Shown here in pieces: positions 9,166-17,913 of a DNA stretch of 38,557 bases. The DNA is taken from positions 1-38,557 of the forward strand of contig JBBINX010000011.1 in assembly GCA_037443685.1 (NCBI GenBank), in the 5' to 3' direction. The first letter of the stretch is position 1. Every line of letters starts with the position of its first letter. This DNA is from JAHJRJ01 sp037443685. GTDB taxonomy: Bacteria; Bacteroidota; Ignavibacteria; UBA10030; BY39. The translations under genes were made by a program, and so were the position numbers. A model generated the notes under the pieces. That model had not been told where the DNA came from, did no database searches, and was given only the letters and a program-made list of their open reading frames with translations.

Positions 9166-10506
9166 TTACCTATTGAATTTATTATCGGCATCATCATCTG
9201 TTGATGTATGATCTTTTGTTTTTTCCTTTTTTGTTACTGTAATGGCTGATCTGAGCTCTTCTTCGCTATCTATCTCTGCTTCTTCTAACTCTTTTTTCAT
9301 CATTTCTTTTATCTGTTCTATCTTTTCTTCATCCAACCCCTCAATTTCAAGAAGGTCTTCAACGTCTGCTTCGATGACATCACGAGCAGTTTCATAACCT
9401 TCTTCCGTCAGACGTTCGATAAGTACACCACCTAATTCAACTCTGAATTCCTCGAGTTCCATATCGTATTCTTCTTCGCCGCCTTCTTTCTGAACATCAA
9501 TATCGTAACCGATAAGTTTAGATGCAAGTCGAATATTTTGTCCATTCCTTCCAATAACCAACGACATTTGATCTTTTTCTACAGTAACGGTTATTTTTTT
9601 ATTTTCTTTATCTAGTTGAATATTCTTCAGTTTTGCCGGCGCTAATGCACGCACAAGAAATTGCAAAACATCATCAGAATAATTGATTACATCAATATTC
9701 TCGTTATTTAATTCTCGGACGATTGAGTGAATTCTGACGCCTTTCATACCTACGCAAGCGCCAACTGCATCGATGCGGTCATCATGCGATTCGACTGCAA
9801 CTTTTGCCCTTTCGCCTGGTTCGCGTACGATTGCTTTAATTTCGATAATGCCATCGTAAATTTCAGGTATCTCGTGTTCGAAAAGTTTTGAAAGAAATTT
9901 CGGGTCAGACCGTGAGACAATGACGTACGCTCCGGTAGAAGTTTTTCTTACTTCTTTTACTAATACTCTTATAGATTCCCCTTTTTTATATTTTTCGCGT
10001 GGGATCTGCTCGTTTTTGGGTAATATCAGTTCGTTTCTGTTATGAATTATCAGTACTTCGTTTTTCCGTGTCTGATAAATTTCACCGGCTACAATTTCGT
10101 TTATCGAATTTGTGTATTCGTTGAAAACCAAATCTTTTACAATTTCTTTTATTCTCTGGTTGAGAGTTTGTTTAGCTGTGAGGATTAAACGTCGGCCAAA
10201 ATCTTTTAAATCCACAACTTCAACGAAATCATCGCCGATTTCGAGCGGCTCATCGGTCTTTTTCTTAACCGTTTCTATATCGATCTGCGTGGTCGGGTCG
10301 GTTACTTCTTCAACAATCTCTTTTTCTAAAAATATTTCAATGTCGCCTTTATCCATATTCACTACGACATCAAATCGAGCATCTTGACCATACTTCTTTT
10401 TCGTGATTGTAGAAAATACTTCTTCGATGACATTGACCAGGAGGTCTTTATCTATTCCTTTTTCGCGGACCATCTGCCCGAATGATTCGACTATGTCATA
10501 ATTCAT
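9166..10506 (-). CDS. nusA: Transcription termination/antitermination factor NusA
   Basis: RNA-polymerase-associated elongation factor that modulates pausing, intrinsic termination and antitermination. The 446 residues hold the N-terminal polymerase-binding domain (about 1-125), an S1 domain (about 138-205) and two KH domains, with GMKG near 250 and GRNG near 325. A C-terminal helix-hairpin-helix-like acidic region (about 360-415) ends the conserved part; the duplicated AR repeats of E. coli NusA are lacking. The ATG has a Shine-Dalgarno-like GGAG about nine bases upstream. It sits between rimP and infB as in most bacteria. Confidence 0.97.
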   Translation of the reverse strand: MNYDIVESFGQMVREKGIDKDLLVNVIEEVFSTITKKKYGQDARFDVVVNMDKGDIEIFLEKEIVEEVTDPTTQIDIETVKKKTDEPLEIGDDFVEVVDLKDFGRRLILTAKQTLNQRIKEIVKDLVFNEYTNSINEIVAGEIYQTRKNEVLIIHNRNELILPKNEQIPREKYKKGESIRVLVKEVRKTSTGAYVIVSRSDPKFLSKLFEHEIPEIYDGIIEIKAIVREPGERAKVAVESHDDRIDAVGACVGMKGVRIHSIVRELNNENIDVINYSDDVLQFLVRALAPAKLKNIQLDKENKKITVTVEKDQMSLVIGRNGQNIRLASKLIGYDIDVQKEGGEEEYDMELEEFRVELGGVLIERLTEEGYETARDVIEADVEDLLEIEGLDEEKIEQIKEMMKKELEEAEIDSEEELRSAITVTKKEKTKDHTSTDDDADNKFNR

Positions 10507-10528
10507 TTATTTTTCTCCGATTCCTTCT

Positions 10529-10984
10529 TTACCAGGGTGTTTTAATTCGAGCTTCAATAATATCGTTAAACTCGAATAATAAAATTTCACCTGTATTGGT
10601 TTTAATTGTAATTATATCTTCTTTTACTTCGATCATTTGACCGAGTTTAATTTGTAATTCGTTTCCTGTTTGAGTCTTTATTTCTAAAGTATGGCCTATA
10701 TGTTTGTAATATTGTTTCAATAATTTCAGTGGTCTTTTCAATCCGGGTGATGAAACATTCAAAAAATATTTATCTGTAATCAATTCCGAAGCATCGAAAG
10801 CTTTTGCTGCATCTCGGCTAATTTCCGAACATAATTTAGGAGTAACACCCGATACGCTATCAACAAATATTTCTAATATTTTTGAACCCCGTTCACGCCT
10901 GTAATTAATCTCAATCAAAAAAGCATCGTGGCTTTCGATGATTGGAGTGATAACCTGCTCAATTTTTTCAATTAGATTCGACAT
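10529..10984 (-). CDS. rimP: Ribosome maturation factor RimP
   Basis: Needed for 30S subunit maturation, acting on early assembly around S12 and S19. The 151-residue protein has the two-domain RimP layout: an N-terminal alpha/beta domain (EIEQVITPIIESHDAFLIEI-like start, then the CSEISRDAAKAFD segment and YFLNVSSPGLKRPL) and a C-terminal SH3-like barrel. The frame stays open upstream to 11101, but that part reads through the ltaE terminator (11039-11056). The ATG at 10984, followed directly by the conserved SNLIEKIEQ start, is therefore the real one. It is the first gene of the nus-inf cluster. Confidence 0.95.
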   Translation of the reverse strand: MSNLIEKIEQVITPIIESHDAFLIEINYRRERGSKILEIFVDSVSGVTPKLCSEISRDAAKAFDASELITDKYFLNVSSPGLKRPLKLLKQYYKHIGHTLEIKTQTGNELQIKLGQMIEVKEDIITIKTNTGEILLFEFNDIIEARIKTPW

Positions 10985-11001
10985 TAACCTATTGTCACTA
11001 A

Positions 11002-11032
11002 ACAATTTATAAATTTTTATCTTTCCCTTCAA
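11002..11032 (-). promoter_or_regulatory. Candidate promoter of the rimP-nusA-infB cluster
   Basis: On the minus strand TTG (11032-11030) is followed after 20 bases by TAAATTGT (11009-11002), a partial match to the Bacteroidota-type TTG / TAnnTTTG pair. It sits between the ltaE terminator and the rimP ATG, the only gap where this cluster can start on its own. The -7 element match is imperfect. Confidence 0.35.
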
Positions 11033-11038
11033 AAAAAA

Positions 11039-11056
11039 AGTCCCAAATGTGGGACT
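11039..11056 (-). terminator. Terminator after ltaE
   Basis: On the minus strand AGTCCCA (11056-11050), a four-base loop and TGGGACT (11045-11039) form a perfect 7-bp stem, followed by nine T residues (complement of 11031-11039). It lies 67 bases past the ltaE stop and upstream of rimP. It ends the long envelope operon and rules out the upstream extension of the rimP frame. Confidence 0.92.
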
Positions 11057-11123
11057 CGTCGAAGGGTGAATTATTATACAGAAACTATTGCTAAAAAGCA
11101 AATAAAATGCAGGAATTTTCTTA

Positions 11124-12152
11124 TTACTTGAATAATTTTTGAAAAATATTCACTACCTGTTTAATTTCTTCGAATTTTACATCTAAGTGAGTGACTGCCC
11201 TTATGCTATTATACTTTTCGGGGGTTAATAAAACCCCATTTGTTTTTAATGCATCCAGCACTTCGTTCTGAATTTTCTCATTCTTGATGTCAACAATAAC
11301 CATATTAGTTTGGACATTTGAGAGATTTATATCGAATGATTTTAAATTGGATAATTCTTTTGCAAGATATATTGCATTTTCATGGTCTTGCTGTAAACGT
11401 TCGAAATTATTCTCTATCGCATAAAGACCCGCAGCTGCTATAACTCCAACCTGTCGCATTCCACCACCGAACATTTTTCTGACTACTCGTGCTCTCTCGA
11501 TAAATTCCGAGTCGCCCGTGATCACTGAGCCAATCGGTGCACCGAGTCCCTTCGATAAACAAACTGAAAGCGAATCGAAATACTTTGCATACTCATATAA
11601 CGAGACGTCACTCGCGATCGCTGCATTCCAAATTCTGGCCCCGTCTAAATGCATTCTGATTTTATTATCATTTGCTAACTCGTGGATTCTTCTGATTTCC
11701 TCTATCGGAAATACGGTTCCTCCCGACCTACCGTGCGTGTTCTCGAGGCAGATAAGTTTTGTGTTCGGTAAATAATAAGCTTTCGGACGTAAAGCTTTTT
11801 TAATTTGTCCAGCGGTTATCAAACCGTTATTGCCCGCAATAGTTTTTATACTAACACCTGAAAGTGCAGCCGGAGCAGCATTTTCATAAACAAAAATATG
11901 AGCATCCTCGTCTGTAATAATTTCGTCGCCGGGGTTAGTATGAACCTTAATACACACTTGGTTACCCATTACACCACTCGGAACAAATAGAGCAGCTTCT
12001 TTACCAAATAGTGATGCGATTTTATCTTGTAACTTATTCACGGACGGGTCTTCACCATAAACATCGTCTCCAACTTCTGCATGTAACATTGCCTGCCGCA
12101 TTTGCGGTGAAGGTTTTGTAACGGTATCGCTCCTTAAATCAATATATTTCAT
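11124..12152 (-). CDS. ltaE: Low-specificity L-threonine aldolase
   Basis: PLP-dependent enzyme that cleaves L-threonine or L-allo-threonine to glycine and acetaldehyde. The 342 residues match the beta-eliminating-lyase/threonine aldolase family. The N-terminus DLRSDTVTKPSPQMRQAM is diagnostic. H85 (in DEDAHIF) is the ring-stacking His, D170 and R173 (HLDGAR) contact the cofactor, and K201 (SKGLGAPIGS) is the Schiff-base lysine. The ATG lies 14 bases inside the end of lnt, so it is probably translationally coupled. It is the last gene of the envelope operon and metabolically unrelated to its neighbours. Confidence 0.95.
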   Translation of the reverse strand: MKYIDLRSDTVTKPSPQMRQAMLHAEVGDDVYGEDPSVNKLQDKIASLFGKEAALFVPSGVMGNQVCIKVHTNPGDEIITDEDAHIFVYENAAPAALSGVSIKTIAGNNGLITAGQIKKALRPKAYYLPNTKLICLENTHGRSGGTVFPIEEIRRIHELANDNKIRMHLDGARIWNAAIASDVSLYEYAKYFDSLSVCLSKGLGAPIGSVITGDSEFIERARVVRKMFGGGMRQVGVIAAAGLYAIENNFERLQQDHENAIYLAKELSNLKSFDINLSNVQTNMVIVDIKNEKIQNEVLDALKTNGVLLTPEKYNSIRAVTHLDVKFEEIKQVVNIFQKLFK

Positions 12153-13785
12153 TTTTCTTCCTCACCAATTTATAAAATTTTTGACCGATTCCAGCCATAA
12201 TCAAAAATCCGCTTAATATCAGACATAATTTTGAAAATAGATCTCCGTTTTTCGTATAAAAAGTCAAGTCTCTGCGTGCCTTAATATCTAAATCAATCGA
12301 CGTGGTTGTTAGCATTTTTGTTTTTTTATAAACTCTACCATAAGGATCGATAAAGCTTGAGATTCCGCCATTAGCACATCGAGCAATCCATCGTCTGTTT
12401 TCTATCGAACGGAAAATCGCATATTGCATATGTTGATATGCCCCATAAGTATCATCCCACCAACTATCGTTTGTTATGATTGTTAAAAACTCAGCTCCTT
12501 TTTTTACAAAGTTTGCGACAAATGTCGGATAGATCGATTCATAGCAAATCAGATTTGAAAATTGAACGTTTGTAGCGTCGCGAAGAGGTAATTTAAAAAC
12601 GACAGTATCTTTACCAATTCCCCAGCCACCAATTCCGACGCCCCATTCAGGAAAACTCATAAAATTCAGTGCGTCAGCGTATGGCACTCGTTCAGAAAAT
12701 GGGACGAGTCTAATTTTTGCATACTTTTGAATTACGCTTGAATGGGGAATTAAGAGCATTGAGCTGTTATACGAATCATAACGATCGTCAGAATATCTTG
12801 CTTTCTTTGCTGATGGTGGAATTTTATCACCAGTTTTATAATAATATATATCAGGGATACCTGTTAATAGTGCAAAATTTAATGAATCAACTTGCTGTTT
12901 AATTTTTTGAAAATAGTTTTCATATCGTGGTAATAATACATAATAAGGAACTGCTGTCTCTGCCCATATAACCAAATCTACATGTGGGGCTATATGTTCT
13001 GTCATTTCTCGATACATAGCAAGTTGCGATTCTTCTGAGCTGACTTCCCATTTTTCCCATGGGTCGAAATTCGGTTGGATGATTGCTACCTTAACATCTT
13101 TTTGAAATGAGTGGGTAATTTCAGAATTTAGAATAAAAGAACCGTAAATCTTTGGAATAATATAAAGAGATAAAATTATTAAAAAGAACGCAACAGATTG
13201 TTTTGAAAAAGGTTTCCATTCTCTCAAATTTATTTTTACGAAAAAAATAAAGAATAAAATATTAAAAACAACGAGCCAAAACGAGACCCCATAAACTCCT
13301 GTAAAACTTGCATATTGGATTATTGATATGTCGTAAGTTTGTGTGTTGCCTAACGTCAGCCAAGGAAAAGCAAGCTCAGTTAACGAGTGAAGAAATTCGA
13401 AAGAAACCCATAAAAAAGGAAACGTGATAAGTGCAACTTTGAAATTGAAAGAACGGCGAATAAAGATAAAAGCGAGGACAGGAACCGACAAGAATATAGG
13501 ATGAACTAACAGTAATGCAACTCCGGCGGACATCAAGTAAGGATCTTTTCCGTGTATGAAACCACCCACCCACGAAATTGCGATTAAGTTAAAAACAAAA
13601 AAAGAAAGATAGGAATAACGAAATGCTTTTCCATAATTTTCTACGTCAGAAAAAACGAGAAAGAAAGGTACAAAAGCGAACGATGCCAAAAAACCCGTTT
13701 GAAATGGAGGAAACGACAATCCAAACAGAATACCTGAAAGGATAAGCAGTGAAAATTTAATTAATTTATTTTTTTTAATCTGCAA
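12139..13785 (-). CDS. lnt: Apolipoprotein N-acyltransferase
   Basis: Inner-membrane enzyme that adds the third acyl chain to the N-terminal Cys of lipoproteins. The 548 residues start with a polytopic membrane region (several helices in about 1-215), followed by a periplasmic nitrilase-type domain. The catalytic triad is visible as E276 (WAETAVP), K357 (YAKIRLVPFSE) and C414 (NLICYE). A last transmembrane helix lies near the C-terminus. No ATG is available near the conserved beginning, so translation apparently starts at a TTG (13783-13785), which overlaps the end of the upstream PAP2 gene by 11 bases. The lipoproteins in this window are possible substrates. Confidence 0.95.
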   Translation of the reverse strand: MQIKKNKLIKFSLLILSGILFGLSFPPFQTGFLASFAFVPFFLVFSDVENYGKAFRYSYLSFFVFNLIAISWVGGFIHGKDPYLMSAGVALLLVHPIFLSVPVLAFIFIRRSFNFKVALITFPFLWVSFEFLHSLTELAFPWLTLGNTQTYDISIIQYASFTGVYGVSFWLVVFNILFFIFFVKINLREWKPFSKQSVAFFLIILSLYIIPKIYGSFILNSEITHSFQKDVKVAIIQPNFDPWEKWEVSSEESQLAMYREMTEHIAPHVDLVIWAETAVPYYVLLPRYENYFQKIKQQVDSLNFALLTGIPDIYYYKTGDKIPPSAKKARYSDDRYDSYNSSMLLIPHSSVIQKYAKIRLVPFSERVPYADALNFMSFPEWGVGIGGWGIGKDTVVFKLPLRDATNVQFSNLICYESIYPTFVANFVKKGAEFLTIITNDSWWDDTYGAYQHMQYAIFRSIENRRWIARCANGGISSFIDPYGRVYKKTKMLTTTSIDLDIKARRDLTFYTKNGDLFSKLCLILSGFLIMAGIGQKFYKLVRKKNEIY

Positions 13786-14371
13786 TTTTAACTTTCTTTC
13801 TAATTATTTTTGTTGAAATGTATAACCATAAAAAATAAACGAATAGAGCGCAGAAAATTCCGACGATGGCTCCGGCAATAATATCGAGAGGAAAGTGAAC
13901 GCCGACATAAATCCGTGAGAAGCCAACTACTGTTGCATATAGCCCATAAATCCACCAATATTTTTTATAATGTACAAAAAAAATAGTTGCTACCGCAAAA
14001 CTATTAGCAGCATGCGAAGACGGAAAAGAATAACCGCTTCCGCAAGTAACTAAGAGTCGGACATTTTCAATAATAGTTGTTCCTTCGATCAGGTGACAAG
14101 GCCGAGGACGGGCAAAAATATTTTTTAGAAACGAGCTATTTAGTTGATCGCTTAATATTAGTGTGGGAATTAATAAAAAAATAACAGTACGTCCTGTCTT
14201 CCCACCTTTCCACAATAATCCAGTGAATAAAATAAAAATTATTATTCTTCCGTGAATAGTTTTATCCCAATCGGTAATTGCCGGCATAATTGAATCAAAA
14301 ATACCATTAGCAATCGTTTGGTTGAAAAATATAAATATCAACCGGTCGAGTTGAATTAAAAACTCATACAT
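13775..14371 (-). CDS. PAP2-family membrane phosphatase
   Basis: Integral-membrane lipid phosphatase of 198 residues with about five or six hydrophobic segments. All three PAP2 motifs are complete: KX6RP at K83-P91, PSSH at 117-120 and SRX5HX3D at S152-D163. The family acts on undecaprenyl pyrophosphate, phosphatidic acid/PGP or lipid A phosphates, and the sequence alone does not decide which. It overlaps dedA by 8 bases and lnt by 11. Because it pairs with a DedA protein, which in some bacteria recycles undecaprenyl phosphate, I infer that C55-PP dephosphorylation is a likely role. Confidence 0.88.
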   Translation of the reverse strand: MYEFLIQLDRLIFIFFNQTIANGIFDSIMPAITDWDKTIHGRIIIFILFTGLLWKGGKTGRTVIFLLIPTLILSDQLNSSFLKNIFARPRPCHLIEGTTIIENVRLLVTCGSGYSFPSSHAANSFAVATIFFVHYKKYWWIYGLYATVVGFSRIYVGVHFPLDIIAGAIVGIFCALFVYFLWLYISTKIIRKKVKIAD

Positions 14372-14984
14372 TATTTTGACTTCCCTTTTTAAGGGCGAAT
14401 ATTTTTACCAACCAGATAATCACTGACAATAAAACTATTATCGTAACTACAATGCCGTATATCTTCAGATGTTCGATAATATGATACCAATTCCTACCCA
14501 TCACATAGCCCGCATAAATTAGAATCGTGTTCCAAGCTACTGCACTAATAAAAGATAAAATGGATGTGATTTTGAGGTTCAATTCAGATAAGCCGGCAAA
14601 AAAAGCAACGATTGCGCGCGTTCCTGCAAGAAATCGATTAGCAATAATAATTCCGTATCCATATTTCCGAAACCATCCTTCTACTTTATGTAATCTATCG
14701 AGTGGAATGAATTTAATTTTACCTTGTTCTAATATCCTGCTGCCGAACCATCTACCGATGACGTAAATAGTCATGAAACCAAATAAACTACCTAAAGACG
14801 CAGAGATTATTGTTGCAATAATATTTGCTTTTCCTAGGGCAACCATCGAACCTCCAAATACCACGATGATATCGCTCGGAGAGGGTGGGAAAATGTGTTC
14901 GATATATGCAATCGCAAAAATTATCAAGTAAACATATATCGCTTGTACTTGAGAAAGATACTGTATGATTTCTTCTGCTTCCAT
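14364..14984 (-). CDS. DedA-family (SNARE-associated) membrane protein
   Basis: Polytopic inner-membrane protein of 206 residues. It has the conserved re-entrant motif EHIFPPSPSDI (about 29-39), a Gly-rich segment (ASLGSLFGF) and the second re-entrant motif NRFLAGTRAIVAFFAGL (about 116-132) with its essential Arg residues. DedA proteins maintain envelope homeostasis, and some have been shown to translocate undecaprenyl phosphate; assigning that role here is inference. The start is an ATG 20 bases after ispF. It overlaps the PAP2 gene, which suggests a functional pair. Confidence 0.9.
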   Translation of the reverse strand: MEAEEIIQYLSQVQAIYVYLIIFAIAYIEHIFPPSPSDIIVVFGGSMVALGKANIIATIISASLGSLFGFMTIYVIGRWFGSRILEQGKIKFIPLDRLHKVEGWFRKYGYGIIIANRFLAGTRAIVAFFAGLSELNLKITSILSFISAVAWNTILIYAGYVMGRNWYHIIEHLKIYGIVVTIIVLLSVIIWLVKIFALKKGSQNNV

Positions 14985-15004
14985 TCGGTGATCTGATTTG
15001 TATA

Positions 15005-15481
15005 TTATATAGCTTTTTGAATTAATACAACTGCATATGCAGAGGCACCTTCGCCCGTTCCAGTAAATCCAAGTCCTTCTGTCGTTGTTGCTTTAACCGA
15101 AATTACTTCTATTCTTACCCCTAAAGCATTTGCAATATTTTCTCTTATATCCCGAATGTATGGTGCAATTTTTGGGGATTCAAGAACTACTGTGGAGTCA
15201 ATATTCACGATATTGAACCCATTATTGCGTAATAACTTGACTGTGAATTGCAGTAGCTTCAAACTGGAAATATTTTTATAACTCGAATCTGTATCGGGAA
15301 AATGTTCTCCGATATCGCCTAAGACTGCAGCTCCAAGTAGCGCATCCGCAATAGCGTGTGAAAGTACGTCGGCGTCGGAATGTCCAAGTAATCCTTTGCT
15401 AAAAGGAATTTCGACACCGCCTAAAATTAATTTTCGTCCTTCGACGAGACGGTGAACATCGTATCCAAATCCAATTTTCAT
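15005..15481 (-). CDS. ispF: 2-C-methyl-D-erythritol 2,4-cyclodiphosphate synthase
   Basis: Fifth enzyme of the MEP isoprenoid pathway; it converts CDP-ME 2-phosphate to MEcPP with release of CMP. The 158 residues are the family length. The zinc ligands D8, H10 (GYDVHR) and H42 (ADVLSHAIADALLGA) are visible, as are LGDIGEHFPDTD and the C-terminal TTTEGLGFTGTGEG motif. It is flanked by acyP (2-base gap) and dedA. No other MEP-pathway gene is in the window. Its placement beside polyprenyl-phosphate genes is consistent with lipid-carrier supply, though this is only context. Confidence 0.97.
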   Translation of the reverse strand: MKIGFGYDVHRLVEGRKLILGGVEIPFSKGLLGHSDADVLSHAIADALLGAAVLGDIGEHFPDTDSSYKNISSLKLLQFTVKLLRNNGFNIVNIDSTVVLESPKIAPYIRDIRENIANALGVRIEVISVKATTTEGLGFTGTGEGASAYAVVLIQKAI

Positions 15482-15483
15482 AT

Positions 15484-15756
15484 TTATCTAATCTCAAAAT
15501 GTTTATAAAAATTTTCAACTTTTTTCCAATTAATTTTTAGATTAGTAACTTGTGCAAAACGAGGTCCGACTTTTACTTCCTTTATCAATACTTCAATCAA
15601 TGTTCTCTCACCTTCGACTTCTATCTCAACGTCGTTGTTGTATAGATTCTTTACACATCCTTTAAGTCCTAAACGTGTTGCACGGTTATAAACAAAATAC
15701 CTAAATCCTACACCTTGGACGATACCACTGACGATAATATTTGCACCGACTTCCAT
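15484..15756 (-). CDS. acyP: Acylphosphatase
   Basis: Small enzyme that hydrolyses acyl phosphates such as carbamoyl or acetyl phosphate. With the ATG at 15756 the protein has 90 residues, the family norm. It carries the catalytic Arg (R19, in IVQGVGFRYF) and Asn (N37, in GCVKNLYNN). The frame also opens four codons earlier at a TTG (15768) that overlaps the end of rnr. The ATG one base after the rnr stop is simpler. The last residues (YKHFEIR) match the family end. Confidence 0.92.
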   Translation of the reverse strand: MEVGANIIVSGIVQGVGFRYFVYNRATRLGLKGCVKNLYNNDVEIEVEGERTLIEVLIKEVKVGPRFAQVTNLKINWKKVENFYKHFEIR

Positions 15757-15757
15757 A

Positions 15758-17911
15758 CTAATCGACAATTACAAAATCTATCTGGCGTTCTTCTGGATTA
15801 ACTTTTACTACTTTTACTTTCACTTTATCACCAAGTCGGTATCTACGCTTTTTATTCCTGCCAATGAAAGCATAATTCTTCTCGTCGTAAATATAATAAT
15901 CGTCATCCAAATCGCGTATCCGCACCAAACCTTCAACTAGAAAATCAATTATCTCAATGAAAAGTCCATATCGGATGACACCAGATATGATAGCCTTGAA
16001 TTCATCACCGACGTGCTTTCTCATATATTCGATTTTCATAACTTTAACAGAATCCCTTTCTGCTTCCACTGCTACTCTTTCCCTCAACGATGTAGTTTCG
16101 CATATTTCAGGAATAATTTCGCTTAGCTTTTTCTTCCTTTTTGGCAATAAACTGTTTTCATACTCATGTAATAACCTGTGTATCATTAGGTCAGGATATC
16201 TACGAATGGGTGAAGTAAAATGTGTATAATTTTTAAACCCCAATCCAAAATGTTTTATATTTTGTTCTGAATAGGCCGCTTTAGCCATTGAACGGATTGC
16301 TACTTCATTAATCACATCCTCTTCAGCGCTGCCGTGTATGTCGTTCAGTAATTTTTGTAAATTTTTGGATGTAACTCCTCCGGAAATATCCAATGAATAA
16401 CCGAATTGTGAAACAAACTGTGCCAACTCTTTTATTTTATCTTCTTCAGGTTTATCGTGAACGCGGTAAATGAACGGAAGATTCTCAGTCTTATTAAAAT
16501 TATATCCTTGTTGCGCAACTAATCGGTTTGCTAATAGCATAAACTCCTCTATTAACTTGTGTGCGTCAAGTCGGGTTTTTTTGATAATATCAATCGGTTG
16601 ACCGTGTGAGTCATACTTAAATTTTATTTCGCTCGTCTCAAAATCTATACTCCCATCCCGTACTCTTCTCTGATACAAGACTTCACTGAGTTTATGCATT
16701 TCAGTAATAACATTTGCATAATCGCCAATACCGGTATTAATTATTTTTTGGACTTCCTCGTATGTGAATCTACGTTTACTGTTAATTACACTTTTCTTGA
16801 TAGTGTAATCCTTTACGATTCCATGCTTTGAGAGGTTTATGATTACTGAATAGGTTAGTTTGTCCTGATGGGGTATGAGACTACAAAGTTCATTCGATAG
16901 CTTTTCTGGGAGCATCGGGATGACTTGATTAGCAAGATACACACTTGTTCCTCGTGTTAATGCTTCAATATCCAATTTAGAATCTTCTTTTACATAATAA
17001 CTCACGTCAGCAATATGAACACCTAATTGATAGGTATTCTTATCTATTATTTTGAGCGACACAGCATCGTCAAAATCTTTTGCGTCTTCCGGATCGATAG
17101 TAAAGCAAATTTCATTTCGTAAGTCTAATCTTCGCTTAATTTCGGTATTCGGAATTTTTTCTTGGATGTTATTAACTTCTTTCATTACATCTGCTGGGAA
17201 CTGTAAAGGTAAATTAAATAAATGAATTACAGAAAGCATTTCGGCACTTACTTCACCCACTTTACCAAGGATTGTAACAATTCTACCTTCGGGATTTAAA
17301 TGATCAGACTTCCAGTCTTCGATAACAAAAGTAACTTTTGCACCTGGTCTAGCTCCCATCGTTTTTCCTCTTGATATATAAATATCACGATCGAAACGAT
17401 TATCGTCAGGTCTTACAAAAAATAAACCTTTGTGTTTATCAAACTTTCCTGTATATAACCTATCGCTGCGTTCTATTATGGCAACAACCTCGCCTTCTAG
17501 CGGTCCATTTTCAATTTTCTTTGCTTCCTGTTTCCTTTTGGTTAGTGTAAAGGGAAATACTGCTACAGAAACGATGTCATCATCTAAGGCGGTATTAGTA
17601 AATTTTGGTGGAATAAAAATTTTACGCAATTCCGGGTTTTCAGTTTCTACAATGCCAAAACCATTTTTCAGATGTGAAAATTTGCCAATTAAATGCGACA
17701 CACCTATGGGTTGTTGATACCCGTATCTCTTTCTTGAAGCTTGGTGAATTTTTCCGGCATTAGCAAGCTCTTTTATGATATCGCGTAGAGTGTTCATTTC
17801 TATAGTATCAGTGATTGAAATTCGTCTTGCGATTTCATGAACCTTAAACACTTCTCTGGAATACCGAGTAAGGAATTTAAGTATTTTATTTTCAATGGAT
17901 ATTTTATCCAT
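15758..17911 (-). CDS. rnr: Ribonuclease R
   Basis: Processive 3'-to-5' hydrolytic exoribonuclease that degrades structured RNA. The protein of about 717 residues has an N-terminal winged-helix-like segment (about 1-65), cold-shock OB domains (about 70-230), the RNB catalytic domain (about 255-580) with the metal-binding motif DPEDAKDFDDAVSL and the HFTSPIRRYPDLMIHR segment, and a C-terminal S1 domain (about 635-715). The basic tail of E. coli RNase R is absent. I use the ATG at 17911; an ATG at 17926, overlapping the end of the tamB-like gene, would add five residues. It sits within the envelope operon, which is a common loose association. Confidence 0.95.
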   Translation of the reverse strand: MDKISIENKILKFLTRYSREVFKVHEIARRISITDTIEMNTLRDIIKELANAGKIHQASRKRYGYQQPIGVSHLIGKFSHLKNGFGIVETENPELRKIFIPPKFTNTALDDDIVSVAVFPFTLTKRKQEAKKIENGPLEGEVVAIIERSDRLYTGKFDKHKGLFFVRPDDNRFDRDIYISRGKTMGARPGAKVTFVIEDWKSDHLNPEGRIVTILGKVGEVSAEMLSVIHLFNLPLQFPADVMKEVNNIQEKIPNTEIKRRLDLRNEICFTIDPEDAKDFDDAVSLKIIDKNTYQLGVHIADVSYYVKEDSKLDIEALTRGTSVYLANQVIPMLPEKLSNELCSLIPHQDKLTYSVIINLSKHGIVKDYTIKKSVINSKRRFTYEEVQKIINTGIGDYANVITEMHKLSEVLYQRRVRDGSIDFETSEIKFKYDSHGQPIDIIKKTRLDAHKLIEEFMLLANRLVAQQGYNFNKTENLPFIYRVHDKPEEDKIKELAQFVSQFGYSLDISGGVTSKNLQKLLNDIHGSAEEDVINEVAIRSMAKAAYSEQNIKHFGLGFKNYTHFTSPIRRYPDLMIHRLLHEYENSLLPKRKKKLSEIIPEICETTSLRERVAVEAERDSVKVMKIEYMRKHVGDEFKAIISGVIRYGLFIEIIDFLVEGLVRIRDLDDDYYIYDEKNYAFIGRNKKRRYRLGDKVKVKVVKVNPEERQIDFVIVD

Positions 17912-17913
17912 AA

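Noticed and set aside
10985..11101. Upstream extension of the rimP frame by 39 codons
   Set aside because: The extension reads through the perfect ltaE terminator and has no RimP similarity; the ATG at 10984 matches the family start.
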